DNA from: Bacteroidetes Order II. bacterium
GTDB taxonomy: Bacteria; Bacteroidota; Rhodothermia; Rhodothermales; UBA2364
Direction of reading: 5' to 3'
Length of the DNA stretch: 64,000 bases
Assembly (NCBI GenBank): GCA_016788705.1
Contig: JAEUSQ010000053.1
Span: 1 to 64,000, forward strand
Shown here in pieces: positions 38,411 to 47,788 of this stretch. The translations under genes were made by a program, and so were the position numbers. The number at the start of each line of letters is the position of its first letter. The stretch's first letter is position 1. The notes below the pieces were generated by a model that was not told the DNA's origin, did no database searches, and was given only the letters and a program-made list of their open reading frames with translations.

Positions 38411-39514
38411 CTATCTCGCCCCCGGAAAGGCTTGTTTCAATCCGGCTGTCAAGACGCCATCATCGTATCCAGGAACAAAGACGGCAACACCACCCAAGCC
38501 ATTTTGCTTGATAAACTGATATTTTTTGGCAAGACTTGTCTGGTCTTCAAACCATCCCTGAAACCAGCCATTCGCTGTTTGATAGGCGTAATAGGGCGAG
38601 CCACTCACCGCATCGCGTTTCAAACCAAATTTGGCTGCTCGCTCTTTTGCGGCATATCGAATGGTACTGGCATAACGGACCCCTCGGTTAGAATAGGAAA
38701 TGGTTTCACCAGGACCACGGGTAGTAGATCCGAGGTCGCCCGTTGCCGTCGGCCATTCATACCCATAAAAAGGAACTGAAAAGACCAGTTTTTTGCGAGA
38801 AACACCCAAGGCGTCGTAGCGGGCGAGGATGTTTTTCCAATTCCGTTGCCCCCATCCCGAAACAGGCGCAATAGGTCCTGCATCGGGTCCGGTTTTCCAG
38901 TGTAAATCAAAGCCTTGTACCACCAACTTGTCTGCATGTCGCGCAATGGCGGCTTCATCATAGGCGTCGGCAGGATCTAAGGCCAAGGTAAAAACCACCA
39001 ATTCCTTGCCCCATTTCCACTGGTTGAGCAGTGTGCGAATATCTTTAATAAAACGGGTATAATTTGCTTTAGCGGTGGCGGAAATGGGCTCAAACATCTC
39101 AAAATCCAAATGCACACCATCGGCATTTGCCACACGGGCGGCATTCATCACATTGGTTTTGAGGCGCGCAATCGCCGCAGGATCCGAAAATAAACGATTT
39201 ACTTTCTGCGCTTCGAGCAGGGTAAATGAAGGAACCACACGCGCTTTTTTCTCTCTTGCCGTCAATACCAAATCTGCCCATGACATGGGCCAACCGTTTA
39301 AACTACGAAAATTACCGTCTTCTTCCACATAAAGCGCAAAGAAAACTACATGATCATACATATTCAAATCATATTGCTTCCAATTATCCTTCATCCAATA
39401 CGGATGATAACCCATAATGGTATATTGGTTTCGTAGATTGGTATCTCCCGAACCTAAAAGAAAAAAACAGGCCAGAAACAGAACGGAACGGGTGGCGTAC
39501 TTTAGCAGTTGCAT
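38411..39514 (-). CDS. secreted GH18-family glycosidase-like protein
   Basis: A 367-residue exported protein; the N-terminal hydrophobic signal is VLFLACFFLLGSG. The GH18 barrel is recognised from IMGYHPYWM and the active-site strand D132-G-V-H-L-D137-F-E139, which keeps the acid Glu and the second Asp but has His in place of the middle Asp of DGxDxDxE. VFSVPFYGYEW and YYAYQTANGWFQGWFEDQTS fit the YaaH/chitinase-like branch. It probably cuts or binds N-acetylglucosamine polymers, either peptidoglycan or chitin fragments. It is the first gene of the 39.5-33.7 kb minus-strand run. Confidence 0.85.
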   Translation of the reverse strand: MQLLKYATRSVLFLACFFLLGSGDTNLRNQYTIMGYHPYWMKDNWKQYDLNMYDHVVFFALYVEEDGNFRSLNGWPMSWADLVLTAREKKARVVPSFTLLEAQKVNRLFSDPAAIARLKTNVMNAARVANADGVHLDFEMFEPISATAKANYTRFIKDIRTLLNQWKWGKELVVFTLALDPADAYDEAAIARHADKLVVQGFDLHWKTGPDAGPIAPVSGWGQRNWKNILARYDALGVSRKKLVFSVPFYGYEWPTATGDLGSTTRGPGETISYSNRGVRYASTIRYAAKERAAKFGLKRDAVSGSPYYAYQTANGWFQGWFEDQTSLAKKYQFIKQNGLGGVAVFVPGYDDGVLTAGLKQAFPGAR

Positions 39515-39551
39515 GATATACCCAAAGGTTGAACGTGAAAAATCGTAAATA

Positions 39552-41387
39552 ATGAATCCTATCGTCGAAGAAAAACTGAAACACTTACCTACCTCACCAG
39601 GGGTGTATCAGCATAAAGATGCGTCCGGAAAAACCTTGTATGTAGGCAAGGCCAAAAACTTACGCAATCGGGTTCGATCCTATTTCCAAAAAGGCGGGCC
39701 GGCGGATGGCAGAATTCGCATTATGGTAGAAAAAGTGGCCGATATCGAGATTATTCTGACCGATACCGAGGCGGAAGCATTGATTTTGGAAAACAACCTG
39801 ATCAAAACGCTTAAACCCCGTTATAATGTCAATCTACGGGACGACAAAACCTACCCTTATATCTGCATAAAAAATGAGAGGTTCCCCAGAATTTTTCCGA
39901 CCAGGCGGGTGATTCGTGATGGTTCTAAATACTTCGGGCCTTATACCGATGTCAAAAACATGCACCTGATGTTAGAAACCATCCGCTCCGTCTTTAAACT
40001 CCGAGACTGCAACCTCCTTTTATCCGAGGCCAACATCCGAAGCAACAAATTTAATGCTTGTTTACAATTCCATATCAAGAAGTGTGCCGCTCCTTGCATC
40101 GGATTGGAGACAGAAGCACACTACCAAGAAACGCTCGCACAAATCCGGCAACTCCTGAGCGGAAAAACGGGGGCATTGATCGCACATTTGAAGCAAGAAA
40201 TGCGTTCTACTGCCGAAAATCGCCGTTTTGAACAAGCCGCAGAACTTCGGGATAAAATTTTGGCCTTAGAACAATTTTCTGCAAAACAAAAAATTGTTAC
40301 GGAGAACGAGGTGAACCGAGACCTTTTTGGTCTCTACGTGGAACGAGACGAGGATGTGGCCTGTGGCGTGGTTTTTCAGGTGCGCGAAGGCAAAATCGTG
40401 GGCAGAAGACATAAATACCTCACCCAATTGGGCGATGCATCAGACGATGCCTTGCTCCAGTCTTTTGTGGAAGACTACTACGCCGAGGCCGTTTTTTTTC
40501 CGGACGAGGTGTTTCTGGCCGCCGAACTCCCCAATCCAGAACCCATCTTGGAACTGCTACGAAATGCAACCGGAAAAAAAGTGCCGCTCCATACCCCGCA
40601 ACGCGGCGAAAAAGCGGAATTGATGCGCATGGTGGAGGCCAATGCCAAATTGCTAACGGGCGAGTTCCTACAGGCCAAAGCCAAGCGCCACGAAGAGGTC
40701 ATCCCACGCTCGGTGCAGTCCCTCCAACGCGATTTGCACCTGCCCCGACTTCCCAGACGCATCGAATGTTTCGACATTTCCCACCTTTCGGGTACGGGAA
40801 CTGTGGCTTCTTGTGTGGTATTTATTGATGGAAAGCCCGCCAAAAACGAATACCGGAAGTTCAAAATCCGAAGCGCAGAAGGCAAACCAGACGATTTTCT
40901 CTCCATGCACGAGGTTATTTCCCGCCGTTTCACCCGTGTTCAACAAGAAAAACTGGCCATTCCCGACCTGATCATCATTGATGGCGGAAAAGGCCAACTC
41001 TCACATGCCGTAGAAGCCCTTAAAGAGGTTGGTTTTTATGGCAAAGCACCCGTCGTGAGTCTGGCCAAACGCATGGAAGAGGTTTTTTTTCCCGAAGACC
41101 AAAAATCGGTGATGATCCCGCGCACCAGCTCCGCCCTCAAGCTCATGCAACAACTCCGCGACGAAGCCCACCGATTTGCCATTACCTTCCAACGCCAACA
41201 ACGCAAAAACGCACAACTCCGCTCCGAACTGATGGAAATCCCAGGCGTGGGCGCTAAATCCGTCGAAAAGCTACTCAAAACCTTTGGCTCCGTCAAAAAA
41301 ATAAAAGAAGCCCCTGCTGATGCCTTAACGGATGCCGTCGGGCCCAAAATGGCCTTAGCCGTGAAGCGGTTTTTTGAGGAGGAATAA
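39552..41387 (+). CDS. uvrC: excinuclease ABC subunit C
   Basis: A 611-residue nuclease that makes the two incisions of nucleotide excision repair. Domains are GIY-YIG nuclease (SPGVYQHKDASGKTLYVGKAK, about residues 13-90), the UVR helix pair (RRFEQAAELRDKI, about 220), the RNase H-like nuclease (IECFDISHLSGT, IIIDGGKGQLSHA) and C-terminal helix-hairpin-helix motifs (IPGVGAKSVEKLL). All blocks are intact. The gene is divergent from the GH18 gene. Confidence 0.97.
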   Translation: MNPIVEEKLKHLPTSPGVYQHKDASGKTLYVGKAKNLRNRVRSYFQKGGPADGRIRIMVEKVADIEIILTDTEAEALILENNLIKTLKPRYNVNLRDDKTYPYICIKNERFPRIFPTRRVIRDGSKYFGPYTDVKNMHLMLETIRSVFKLRDCNLLLSEANIRSNKFNACLQFHIKKCAAPCIGLETEAHYQETLAQIRQLLSGKTGALIAHLKQEMRSTAENRRFEQAAELRDKILALEQFSAKQKIVTENEVNRDLFGLYVERDEDVACGVVFQVREGKIVGRRHKYLTQLGDASDDALLQSFVEDYYAEAVFFPDEVFLAAELPNPEPILELLRNATGKKVPLHTPQRGEKAELMRMVEANAKLLTGEFLQAKAKRHEEVIPRSVQSLQRDLHLPRLPRRIECFDISHLSGTGTVASCVVFIDGKPAKNEYRKFKIRSAEGKPDDFLSMHEVISRRFTRVQQEKLAIPDLIIIDGGKGQLSHAVEALKEVGFYGKAPVVSLAKRMEEVFFPEDQKSVMIPRTSSALKLMQQLRDEAHRFAITFQRQQRKNAQLRSELMEIPGVGAKSVEKLLKTFGSVKKIKEAPADALTDAVGPKMALAVKRFFEEE

Positions 41388-41396
41388 AGCGCAAGG

Positions 41397-41472
41397 CTCC
41401 CCAAAACTGGACAAATATTTTAAGTAAAAACAGGCTCGCTTCCCTTTTTATGCGGAATTTTGGGGAGTTTTG
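41397..41472. terminator. bidirectional terminator-like inverted repeat between convergent genes
   Basis: CTCCCCAAAA (41397-41406) and TTTTGGGGAG (41458-41467) form a perfect 10-base inverted repeat with a 51-base spacer, followed by TTTTGTT on the plus strand. It lies in the 90-base gap between the ends of uvrC and the large T9SS protein gene and could end both messages. The loop is long for a classical terminator. Confidence 0.5.
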
Positions 41473-41477
41473 TTCGC

Positions 41478-44400
41478 TCATTTCAACAAGGTCATCTTGC
41501 CTTGTAGTAACGTGGTCTTGGATTTTGATTGCACTGTTAGGCGATAGATATAGGTTCCAGATTGCAAGTTTTGGCCATCTATGTTGAGGGACTGATTTTT
41601 TCCGGCTCCAAAGGGTTGGGCAGGGATAAATTGTACCTTACGGCCTAACAAATCAAAAATATCAACTGAAACCATCGTCGCGTCTGAGGTATCAAAAATA
41701 AGGGTGGTGATAGGATTAAATGGGTTGGGGTAATTTCCTTGCAAAACAAAGGTTTCAGGAAGGGTATTTTCCATTTCACTATTCACCAAACCAGCCATAA
41801 AGACAATCTGGGCGTTACTTGGGATGGATTCAAGCGAGTTGTCCTGTACCACATACTCTATGTATGGAATTTTAACGGGAGTTGCTTGTTGCCCCCTAAA
41901 GGTTGGTTTTACGGTTAGGTTTACAACCCCCAACAGCCCATCCCCACTAACCATTTTATCCTGTGACCCACCATCTAAAACCACCGCAATGGTTAACGTG
42001 GTAAGGGTACCTTCTACCTTTGTGGTCGTAATGGGCGAAAATAATCTTCCGCCATTTTTGGTTAAAATATTGGCCTCTCCATTTTTACCCGCCATATTAA
42101 AACTATCAAATTCAAAGTCGCGGGTATCGTAAGTGAACAGAACTTGATAACCTTTGACGTTCAACACTTTTTGCGTACGGACCTCAATTGGCAAAATACC
42201 GTTTCCTTTAATGGGGCTGCTAAGAACCGTATGCTTTTGGTCACCATTGGACATATCAAGGTCTAATGCCCCAAGTGCGCCTGCATTTTGTAAGGATGCT
42301 TTGATGAACGCTACTTCAATGGTTTGGTCTGTGGTTACGTTGGTGAAGGTATAGGTATTGGTTGCGGGAATAGAACTCCCATTTATTCGGATATTGTTAA
42401 CCCGATACCCACTATCGGGTGTAATGGTAACGGTTAGGTTTTGCCCATGATTGACAATGGCTTCTTCGCCAATGGAGAGTTTACCACCTGTGCCTACGGT
42501 TGCTTTGATGGTGTAAGGTTTTACAAAACTCGTGGGCAGCTTAGTTTGTTCGGGTGTGCCGTCGCCATTAGTGTCTATTTTTATAGGTGTGGTAATGGCG
42601 GCTGTACTGGTGGTGTAGGTTTGTGTGATGACGGTTGTTGGGGTAACAGGGATACTATTATATATATTTACCCCTACGTAATTACCTTCAGAAAAGTTTT
42701 TAACAGCAAGGTTGACACTTCCATTAGTTGTACTTGATAATTTGGTGATATATCCAGTAGCACTATATGGTACAAATACCTTTACATTTAAACTATCTGT
42801 AGAAATACCAATGCGGCTTTCAGGTATTTCTTGGATCAAGATATTATTCTCATTAACACCAGACTTTCGTCCTTGCTGATCTTGAATAATAAATGCAGGG
42901 ATTTTTTTTACTCTTGATGATGTTTTGTTTAAAGCATTATTAGTAGGTTTGTAGTTACTATAAAACCCAATATCTGTTCTTGGTTTATCGGAAATGTCGT
43001 CAAGGAAAAGTGGGTATGTACCAGAAGTATTTTTTACAGAGAATGTTAGGTCATGGGTTTGTTCTTTAAATTTATTAGGAATTGGTACACATACTTGCCT
43101 AGTAATACCTATATGAGTAAAAGCGATACTATGTATGATTTCTCCACTCATATAAACATCTAATATAGCAGGAGTATCTGCTATTTGCCCTACTCTTAGC
43201 GGGTTTAAAACAAAATCTAATTCTGCATTAAAGCAAATATTACTCATTGTTTTAGGAATAAAAAACTTATTATGAGTTCTACTTTCACCTTTCACTAACT
43301 TAAGCTTAAAATTAGAAACATTTAACCAAGCTCCAATTAAATCCTCTGCAATAGAAAATCCCCCACCTCCGCCTCCTTGTTGCGACCAGCCTGGTATATC
43401 ATATTCTGTTGGGTCTGTAACGGTATGTTTTTCAAAGTCCCCATTAAAGATAATATCAATTGCATTATTCAATTTGTTGTCGAGTAATGGCAATTGGTTT
43501 TGTACACGAAATAAATCTAAATTAGCAGGATTAACTTTTGTTTTATTAAAGCCAATAGACTCCCTGTCATTATTTTTATACCATGCAAGGTTTATGTCTG
43601 TTGCTATTAAATCTACTACTTCTTCTGATAGATCATTTATAGGTGTCGTTCCAACAAGTGTTTTATATAATTCACTGTTTAATACAGTGTCTTTTAATCC
43701 ATTATTTTGTGCAGATTGATCAATTGTGCCATAATAGTAACGATGAGGTACAGAGTGTGAAACTTTACCTAAATAGTTTGAATACTGTCCACCCTCAATA
43801 ATACTTAAACCACTTAATCGATTAAGGCATAAAAGCCACTTGGCGAAGCTTAAAAAACTTCCGTCTGGTTTTAAAGAACATTTTATTTTTTCCCAAACAC
43901 TTCCTTTGTCTTGCCAATAATTATCAATATATCCAATATTTTCCCATGCCAAAACAGGTTTTACCTTACCCCCATTCACCCCCGAATCATTAGAGAAAAA
44001 TAATGGATCAGAAACCCCTTCCCCACAATTACTTGATTTACAATTAGTAGGGTGAGCATCTAACGTTGTAAAGTGTATTTGATTATCAATAGGAATACTT
44101 ATCCAATTATTTTTCGTATAAACACCAAGCCTTTGTATGGCTTCACTAGATACAACAGCACCTCTGCTATGCCCTATAAAATGTAATTGCCTTAATCCCC
44201 ACTTATTTTCTTGTGCGCCTTTTACCAATAAAGCTGCCAAAGCATCTCCTGCACCTTCCGCATAACCTTCTGTATTTCGGTCTGATTCGGGTATCCAATT
44301 GAAAACGATGATTTTTTCACCACTGGGATACAAACATTCTTTTTGTGCGATATTACTGGATTCTATAAAGTAAATACATCCTCCAACTCTATTCGAAATT

Positions 44401-46769
44401 GCCTTTGCCATCGTATGCATCCAAGTATCAGAAGCACTATTTGATAACCCTATTGCTGGTGTAAAGCCATGAACAATAACCGTTGTGCCATACGAACGGT
44501 TTTTAGGAGTACCTTGCAACGAAATCTCGCATGCAATGGTAGCCATTGTTGTAGTGCAGCCCAAGTTTGAACTACTATTAATTTGTACTTTAGTGCTTAA
44601 ATTTAGCAGTGTCGTTGGTTTATACCATATTGTAAAGGTTATACTTTCATCTTTTGCAACTGTTGGTGGGTTTGTAATATCAAAACTTTTAGGCGTTGTA
44701 TCAGAGGTACGCTTATAGAGGGTTACAAACACATTTGGGTTTGACAAAAAGGGGGTTATAAATGTCCCTATTGTTCCTTTATTGGTAATTGTGAACGATG
44801 CTTCCTTATGATCAAAAAGTAATGCATCTCCAAAATTTATCGCAGTTGTAGAAAGAACAAGACTATTGCTTCCAATAGCATTAGCTGTAAAATTTCTGCC
44901 TGTGAGGGCAGCACCACTAACAACGATGCTTTGCGAAGTTGGAGCAAAGGTGTAGGCAGACGAAGTAGGCGTAAGCGTGTATGTGCCATTGGGTACATTT
45001 TGGAAGGTGAAGTCGCCATTGGTATTGGTGCTAGCCGTTTTATTGCCCAAGGTAAGCGCAACATTTGACAAGCCATTGCCATTAAAGGTTATGCGCCCTG
45101 ATACCGTATAAGCGGTACTTTGCCCTTGTACAGTAAAACTCCGAATCTCGGAATAGTCGCTGGAGCGGCTACCATCGCTGTTTTGGGCATTTGCACGCCA
45201 ATAATAGGTAGCACCTGCGGTGAGTGCCGTACTGGGTGTAAACGTCGTGCCTGTTTGTAAGGATTGCGTTACAATGCTATAATTCCCATTGACCAAAGAC
45301 AGCACCTGAACCAAATACTTTGCTGCACCAGTTACGGGGTTCCAAGAAAAAGTAGGCGTAGCGCTTAGGTTGGTAGCGCCATTGAGAGGACTGATGAGTT
45401 GCGGCGCTGTAAGACCGGGCGATATTTGTGTGGTGAATGACCACACCCCAGACCATGCGCTGCTACCTGTTGCATTTTTTGCCCGTACCCGCCAATAATA
45501 GGGCGTATTATATGTCAATGCCGTACTTGGGGTATAACTTGTACCTGTAACAGCAATGGGTGATGGACTGGCATCTGTGAAGTTATTGCTATTGGAAACC
45601 TGCACCTCGTACCCTGTTGCACCACTTACGGCATTATAGGTTAAAGTTGGGGTGATGGATTGATTGGTAGCGGCGTTGCTTGGGGCTGTGAGGGTAGGTG
45701 CAGACAAAGATGTTTGAGGCGAAACATTCCAAAGTTGGATATAATTTGCAGAGGTACCTGATCCAGCAGTTGCAATCGTTTTTCCATCGGGTGAAAATGA
45801 AACACCACCCATTCCCCAATAATTATTTGTGTCAATTGACTTGAGTAAGTTTCCTGTCGTAAAATCATATAATTTTAATACATAATCCCCAGTACCCACA
45901 GTCTTGTCCGATGTTGTAAATAAAGTTTTATTGTCTGGACTTAATCCATTTAATTTTATTGATTCACCTCCTATCACTTTGAACACTTGAGCCGTTGTGG
46001 TATTATAAGCTTGGACCCCTAAAGTAGTACCAGATTTATATACGCTTGCAGTAACATATTGATTATCATTTGTAAAAGAATAGTTTCTTGAAAGACCAAA
46101 GCCATAATGAGCCTTCTTAATAAAATCATAGTTAACATACAAAGACGGACTCCCTTGAAACGCCATTAAGCCATTATAATTAACTAACAACCCCAATACA
46201 ATGACAATTTGACCATTTGGCGACCATTGTACTGCCCCTCCTCCACTACTACCAGTAACCGTTTTAATGATATTTCCTGTGGCAAAATCGACAATTTTTA
46301 GAACTTCAGAAGTTGTAAAACAATTACACGTCATTGCTATTTTACTTCCATCTAGAGAAAACACAAAATCTCCCATATCACCGCTATATGGAGAAATCAG
46401 AGCAATGGTTCGAGCTAAATTTAAGTTTGATGTATTCCAAACCCGAATTCCAGTGCTACCAGAGCCAGTTTCTCCGCTTGAAACAATATAATTTCCATCA
46501 GGCGAATAGATCGCTTTACCGACTCCTCCTTGATGAGCATTATTTATTGCCTGAATGACCTTACCTGTACTAACATCCCAAATTCGTATTGCACCATCTG
46601 GATGTGCAGTCATTATCTTTGTTCCATCTTTAGAGAAAGTCAAAGAATTAAAAGTTGTTACAATAGGATCAAAGTTACGAATAGGAGTGTCTTGCGCAAA
46701 TGTGCTTTGAGTACACAAGGTAAAAAGGCATAGATATAGGAAAAAGAGGGTTTTTATCGGTAAACGCAT
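41478..46769 (-). CDS. very large mosaic T9SS-secreted protein with propeller, fibronectin-like and alpha/beta hydrolase parts
   Basis: A 1763-residue secreted protein. In order: signal peptide (to STFAQ); WD40-like propeller with SKDGTKI, SPDGNYIVSS and SPDGKTIATAG repeats (30-350); two fibronectin type-III-like repeats with TPYYWRVRAKN and ATYYWRANAQN (355-550); carboxypeptidase-regulatory-like domain (557-630); an abnormal-spindle-like segment (640-760); an alpha/beta hydrolase with VIVHGFTP, nucleophile Ser868 (FIGHSRGA), Asp904 and His1005 as triad candidates; a carbohydrate-binding-like region; a bacterial repeat (SGYRVNNIRINGS, about 1425-1490); a cohesin-like sheet (1503-1660); and the T9SS type A sorting domain from NYPNPFNP to KMTLLK. 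The hydrolase and propeller blocks are AT-richer than the flanking repeats. It should be cell-surface-anchored or released. The hydrolase substrate may be a lipid or ester; unknown. Confidence 0.85.
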   Translation of the reverse strand: MRLPIKTLFFLYLCLFTLCTQSTFAQDTPIRNFDPIVTTFNSLTFSKDGTKIMTAHPDGAIRIWDVSTGKVIQAINNAHQGGVGKAIYSPDGNYIVSSGETGSGSTGIRVWNTSNLNLARTIALISPYSGDMGDFVFSLDGSKIAMTCNCFTTSEVLKIVDFATGNIIKTVTGSSGGGAVQWSPNGQIVIVLGLLVNYNGLMAFQGSPSLYVNYDFIKKAHYGFGLSRNYSFTNDNQYVTASVYKSGTTLGVQAYNTTTAQVFKVIGGESIKLNGLSPDNKTLFTTSDKTVGTGDYVLKLYDFTTGNLLKSIDTNNYWGMGGVSFSPDGKTIATAGSGTSANYIQLWNVSPQTSLSAPTLTAPSNAATNQSITPTLTYNAVSGATGYEVQVSNSNNFTDASPSPIAVTGTSYTPSTALTYNTPYYWRVRAKNATGSSAWSGVWSFTTQISPGLTAPQLISPLNGATNLSATPTFSWNPVTGAAKYLVQVLSLVNGNYSIVTQSLQTGTTFTPSTALTAGATYYWRANAQNSDGSRSSDYSEIRSFTVQGQSTAYTVSGRITFNGNGLSNVALTLGNKTASTNTNGDFTFQNVPNGTYTLTPTSSAYTFAPTSQSIVVSGAALTGRNFTANAIGSNSLVLSTTAINFGDALLFDHKEASFTITNKGTIGTFITPFLSNPNVFVTLYKRTSDTTPKSFDITNPPTVAKDESITFTIWYKPTTLLNLSTKVQINSSSNLGCTTTMATIACEISLQGTPKNRSYGTTVIVHGFTPAIGLSNSASDTWMHTMAKAISNRVGGCIYFIESSNIAQKECLYPSGEKIIVFNWIPESDRNTEGYAEGAGDALAALLVKGAQENKWGLRQLHFIGHSRGAVVSSEAIQRLGVYTKNNWISIPIDNQIHFTTLDAHPTNCKSSNCGEGVSDPLFFSNDSGVNGGKVKPVLAWENIGYIDNYWQDKGSVWEKIKCSLKPDGSFLSFAKWLLCLNRLSGLSIIEGGQYSNYLGKVSHSVPHRYYYGTIDQSAQNNGLKDTVLNSELYKTLVGTTPINDLSEEVVDLIATDINLAWYKNNDRESIGFNKTKVNPANLDLFRVQNQLPLLDNKLNNAIDIIFNGDFEKHTVTDPTEYDIPGWSQQGGGGGGFSIAEDLIGAWLNVSNFKLKLVKGESRTHNKFFIPKTMSNICFNAELDFVLNPLRVGQIADTPAILDVYMSGEIIHSIAFTHIGITRQVCVPIPNKFKEQTHDLTFSVKNTSGTYPLFLDDISDKPRTDIGFYSNYKPTNNALNKTSSRVKKIPAFIIQDQQGRKSGVNENNILIQEIPESRIGISTDSLNVKVFVPYSATGYITKLSSTTNGSVNLAVKNFSEGNYVGVNIYNSIPVTPTTVITQTYTTSTAAITTPIKIDTNGDGTPEQTKLPTSFVKPYTIKATVGTGGKLSIGEEAIVNHGQNLTVTITPDSGYRVNNIRINGSSIPATNTYTFTNVTTDQTIEVAFIKASLQNAGALGALDLDMSNGDQKHTVLSSPIKGNGILPIEVRTQKVLNVKGYQVLFTYDTRDFEFDSFNMAGKNGEANILTKNGGRLFSPITTTKVEGTLTTLTIAVVLDGGSQDKMVSGDGLLGVVNLTVKPTFRGQQATPVKIPYIEYVVQDNSLESIPSNAQIVFMAGLVNSEMENTLPETFVLQGNYPNPFNPITTLIFDTSDATMVSVDIFDLLGRKVQFIPAQPFGAGKNQSLNIDGQNLQSGTYIYRLTVQSKSKTTLLQGKMTLLK

Positions 46770-47219
46770 GGGTGTTAGTCAGTTTTGAAGGGTAATCAAT
46801 CAATGTTACGATTGGGCAAAATAAGGGGTTTATCGCTTCAAGCGATAGGTGTAGTGCGTGTTCTTGCCCTTTTGTCGCATGTTTGTCGCATGTTTGTCGC
46901 ATGTTTGTCGCCAAAAAGCCAGCCCTCATTTCGTCAGAACTTTTTCGATCACTGCTTGGGCGAGAAAAGACAGACCAATCGGAACCTTTTTCCTACGAAG
47001 ACATCAGGACTACGCCCGTATTCTTGCTTCGATCCTTATTTTTCTACGGTCAATTTGAAATGACCAACATAGGCTCCCTTGCCGGAAAAACCCCGTCATG
47101 CGAAGTAGGAAAAAGCGGATATTACGCCCATGTGTGGATGCCTAACTTGCAACAGCATGGCAAAACGGGTACTTCCCACCCTGTCAAGTAGTTATTCACC
47201 CGGTAAACCTCCAGACATT
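46770..47219. other. intergenic region upstream of the large secreted protein
   Basis: This gap of 450 bases separates divergent genes. It holds the tandem repeat at 46871 and open frames on the plus strand (the longest from 46883) that begin inside the repeat and show no recognisable domain. I treat them as non-coding. No RNA gene is evident. Confidence 0.4.
46871..46911 (+). repeat. 11-base tandem repeat, about 3.7 copies
   Basis: The unit TTTGTCGCATG occurs three times without change (46871-46903), followed by a partial TTTGTCGC. It lies about 100 bases upstream of the start of the 1763-residue T9SS protein gene. Repeats of this length and purity expand and contract by slippage and could change promoter spacing. 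It is too short and spacer-free to be CRISPR. Confidence 0.85.
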
Positions 47220-47633
47220 ATGCAAAAGATATTAACTTCGGGCATTGCCGCTGGCATCGTGCTCCTCATTGTGAGTTATGGACTCCTGACCCTGACCCCC
47301 ACCCTGCTTCCCGCGCTTACAGACGAATATTTTAATCCGGCTGTTTTTCAAACCGGAAATGATCGGATCATCTTGTATTTTTTGCATCCCTTTGTACTGA
47401 GTTTTGCATTGGCTTGGTTCTGGGAACGATTTAAGGGGCTTTTCCACTCTTCTTCCTTCATTTGGCGTGGCATCGAGTTAGGGCTGGTATATGGCTTGGT
47501 GGCCACGCTACCTACCATGTGGATTACGTTTAGCTCCATGAACGTAAGCATGATGATGATTTTGTCGTGGCTGGGCTATGGAATTATTCAAGCCATTGTG
47601 GCAGGGATCATAAATGCAAAACTGAATCCGTAA
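47220..47633 (+). CDS. small inner-membrane protein of unknown family
   Basis: A 137-residue protein with four hydrophobic segments (about 5-27, 52-70, 82-103 and 110-131) and little soluble sequence. The start at ATG 47220 directly begins the first helix; upstream in-frame codons add no conserved sequence. LVYGLVATLPTMWITFSSMNV and QAIVAGIINAKL recall small DUF1761-like or four-helix membrane proteins, but I cannot name it. A strong terminator follows, so it is probably a single-gene unit. Confidence 0.7.
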   Translation: MQKILTSGIAAGIVLLIVSYGLLTLTPTLLPALTDEYFNPAVFQTGNDRIILYFLHPFVLSFALAWFWERFKGLFHSSSFIWRGIELGLVYGLVATLPTMWITFSSMNVSMMMILSWLGYGIIQAIVAGIINAKLNP

Positions 47634-47657
47634 TGGTTTTATTTGTTTGGTATGAAG

Positions 47658-47693
47658 CGCCGAAGCCCTACAAATGGGTTTCGGCGTTTTTAT
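47658..47693 (+). terminator. rho-independent terminator
   Basis: CGCCGAA (47658-47664) and TTCGGCG (47680-47686) form a perfect stem extended inward by GCCC/GGGT, followed by TTTTTATT. It lies 25 bases past the stop of the small membrane protein gene. Confidence 0.85.
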
Positions 47694-47788
47694 TGCGGCT
47701 TTCATCCTTTTAGACTTTTCAAGGGATGGTCTGTAACGTAGCTTGATTACGCTGCACTAATCGTAAATTTCTCCGACCTCCATAGCGC

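Noticed and set aside
46871-46911. Possible CRISPR array
   Set aside because: The 11-base units are directly adjacent with no spacers, far too short for CRISPR repeats, and no cas genes are present.
46883-47191. Plus-strand open frame of about 100 codons upstream of the small membrane protein
   Set aside because: It begins inside the tandem repeat, overlaps other frames of similar length, has no recognisable motif and its base pattern does not look coding.
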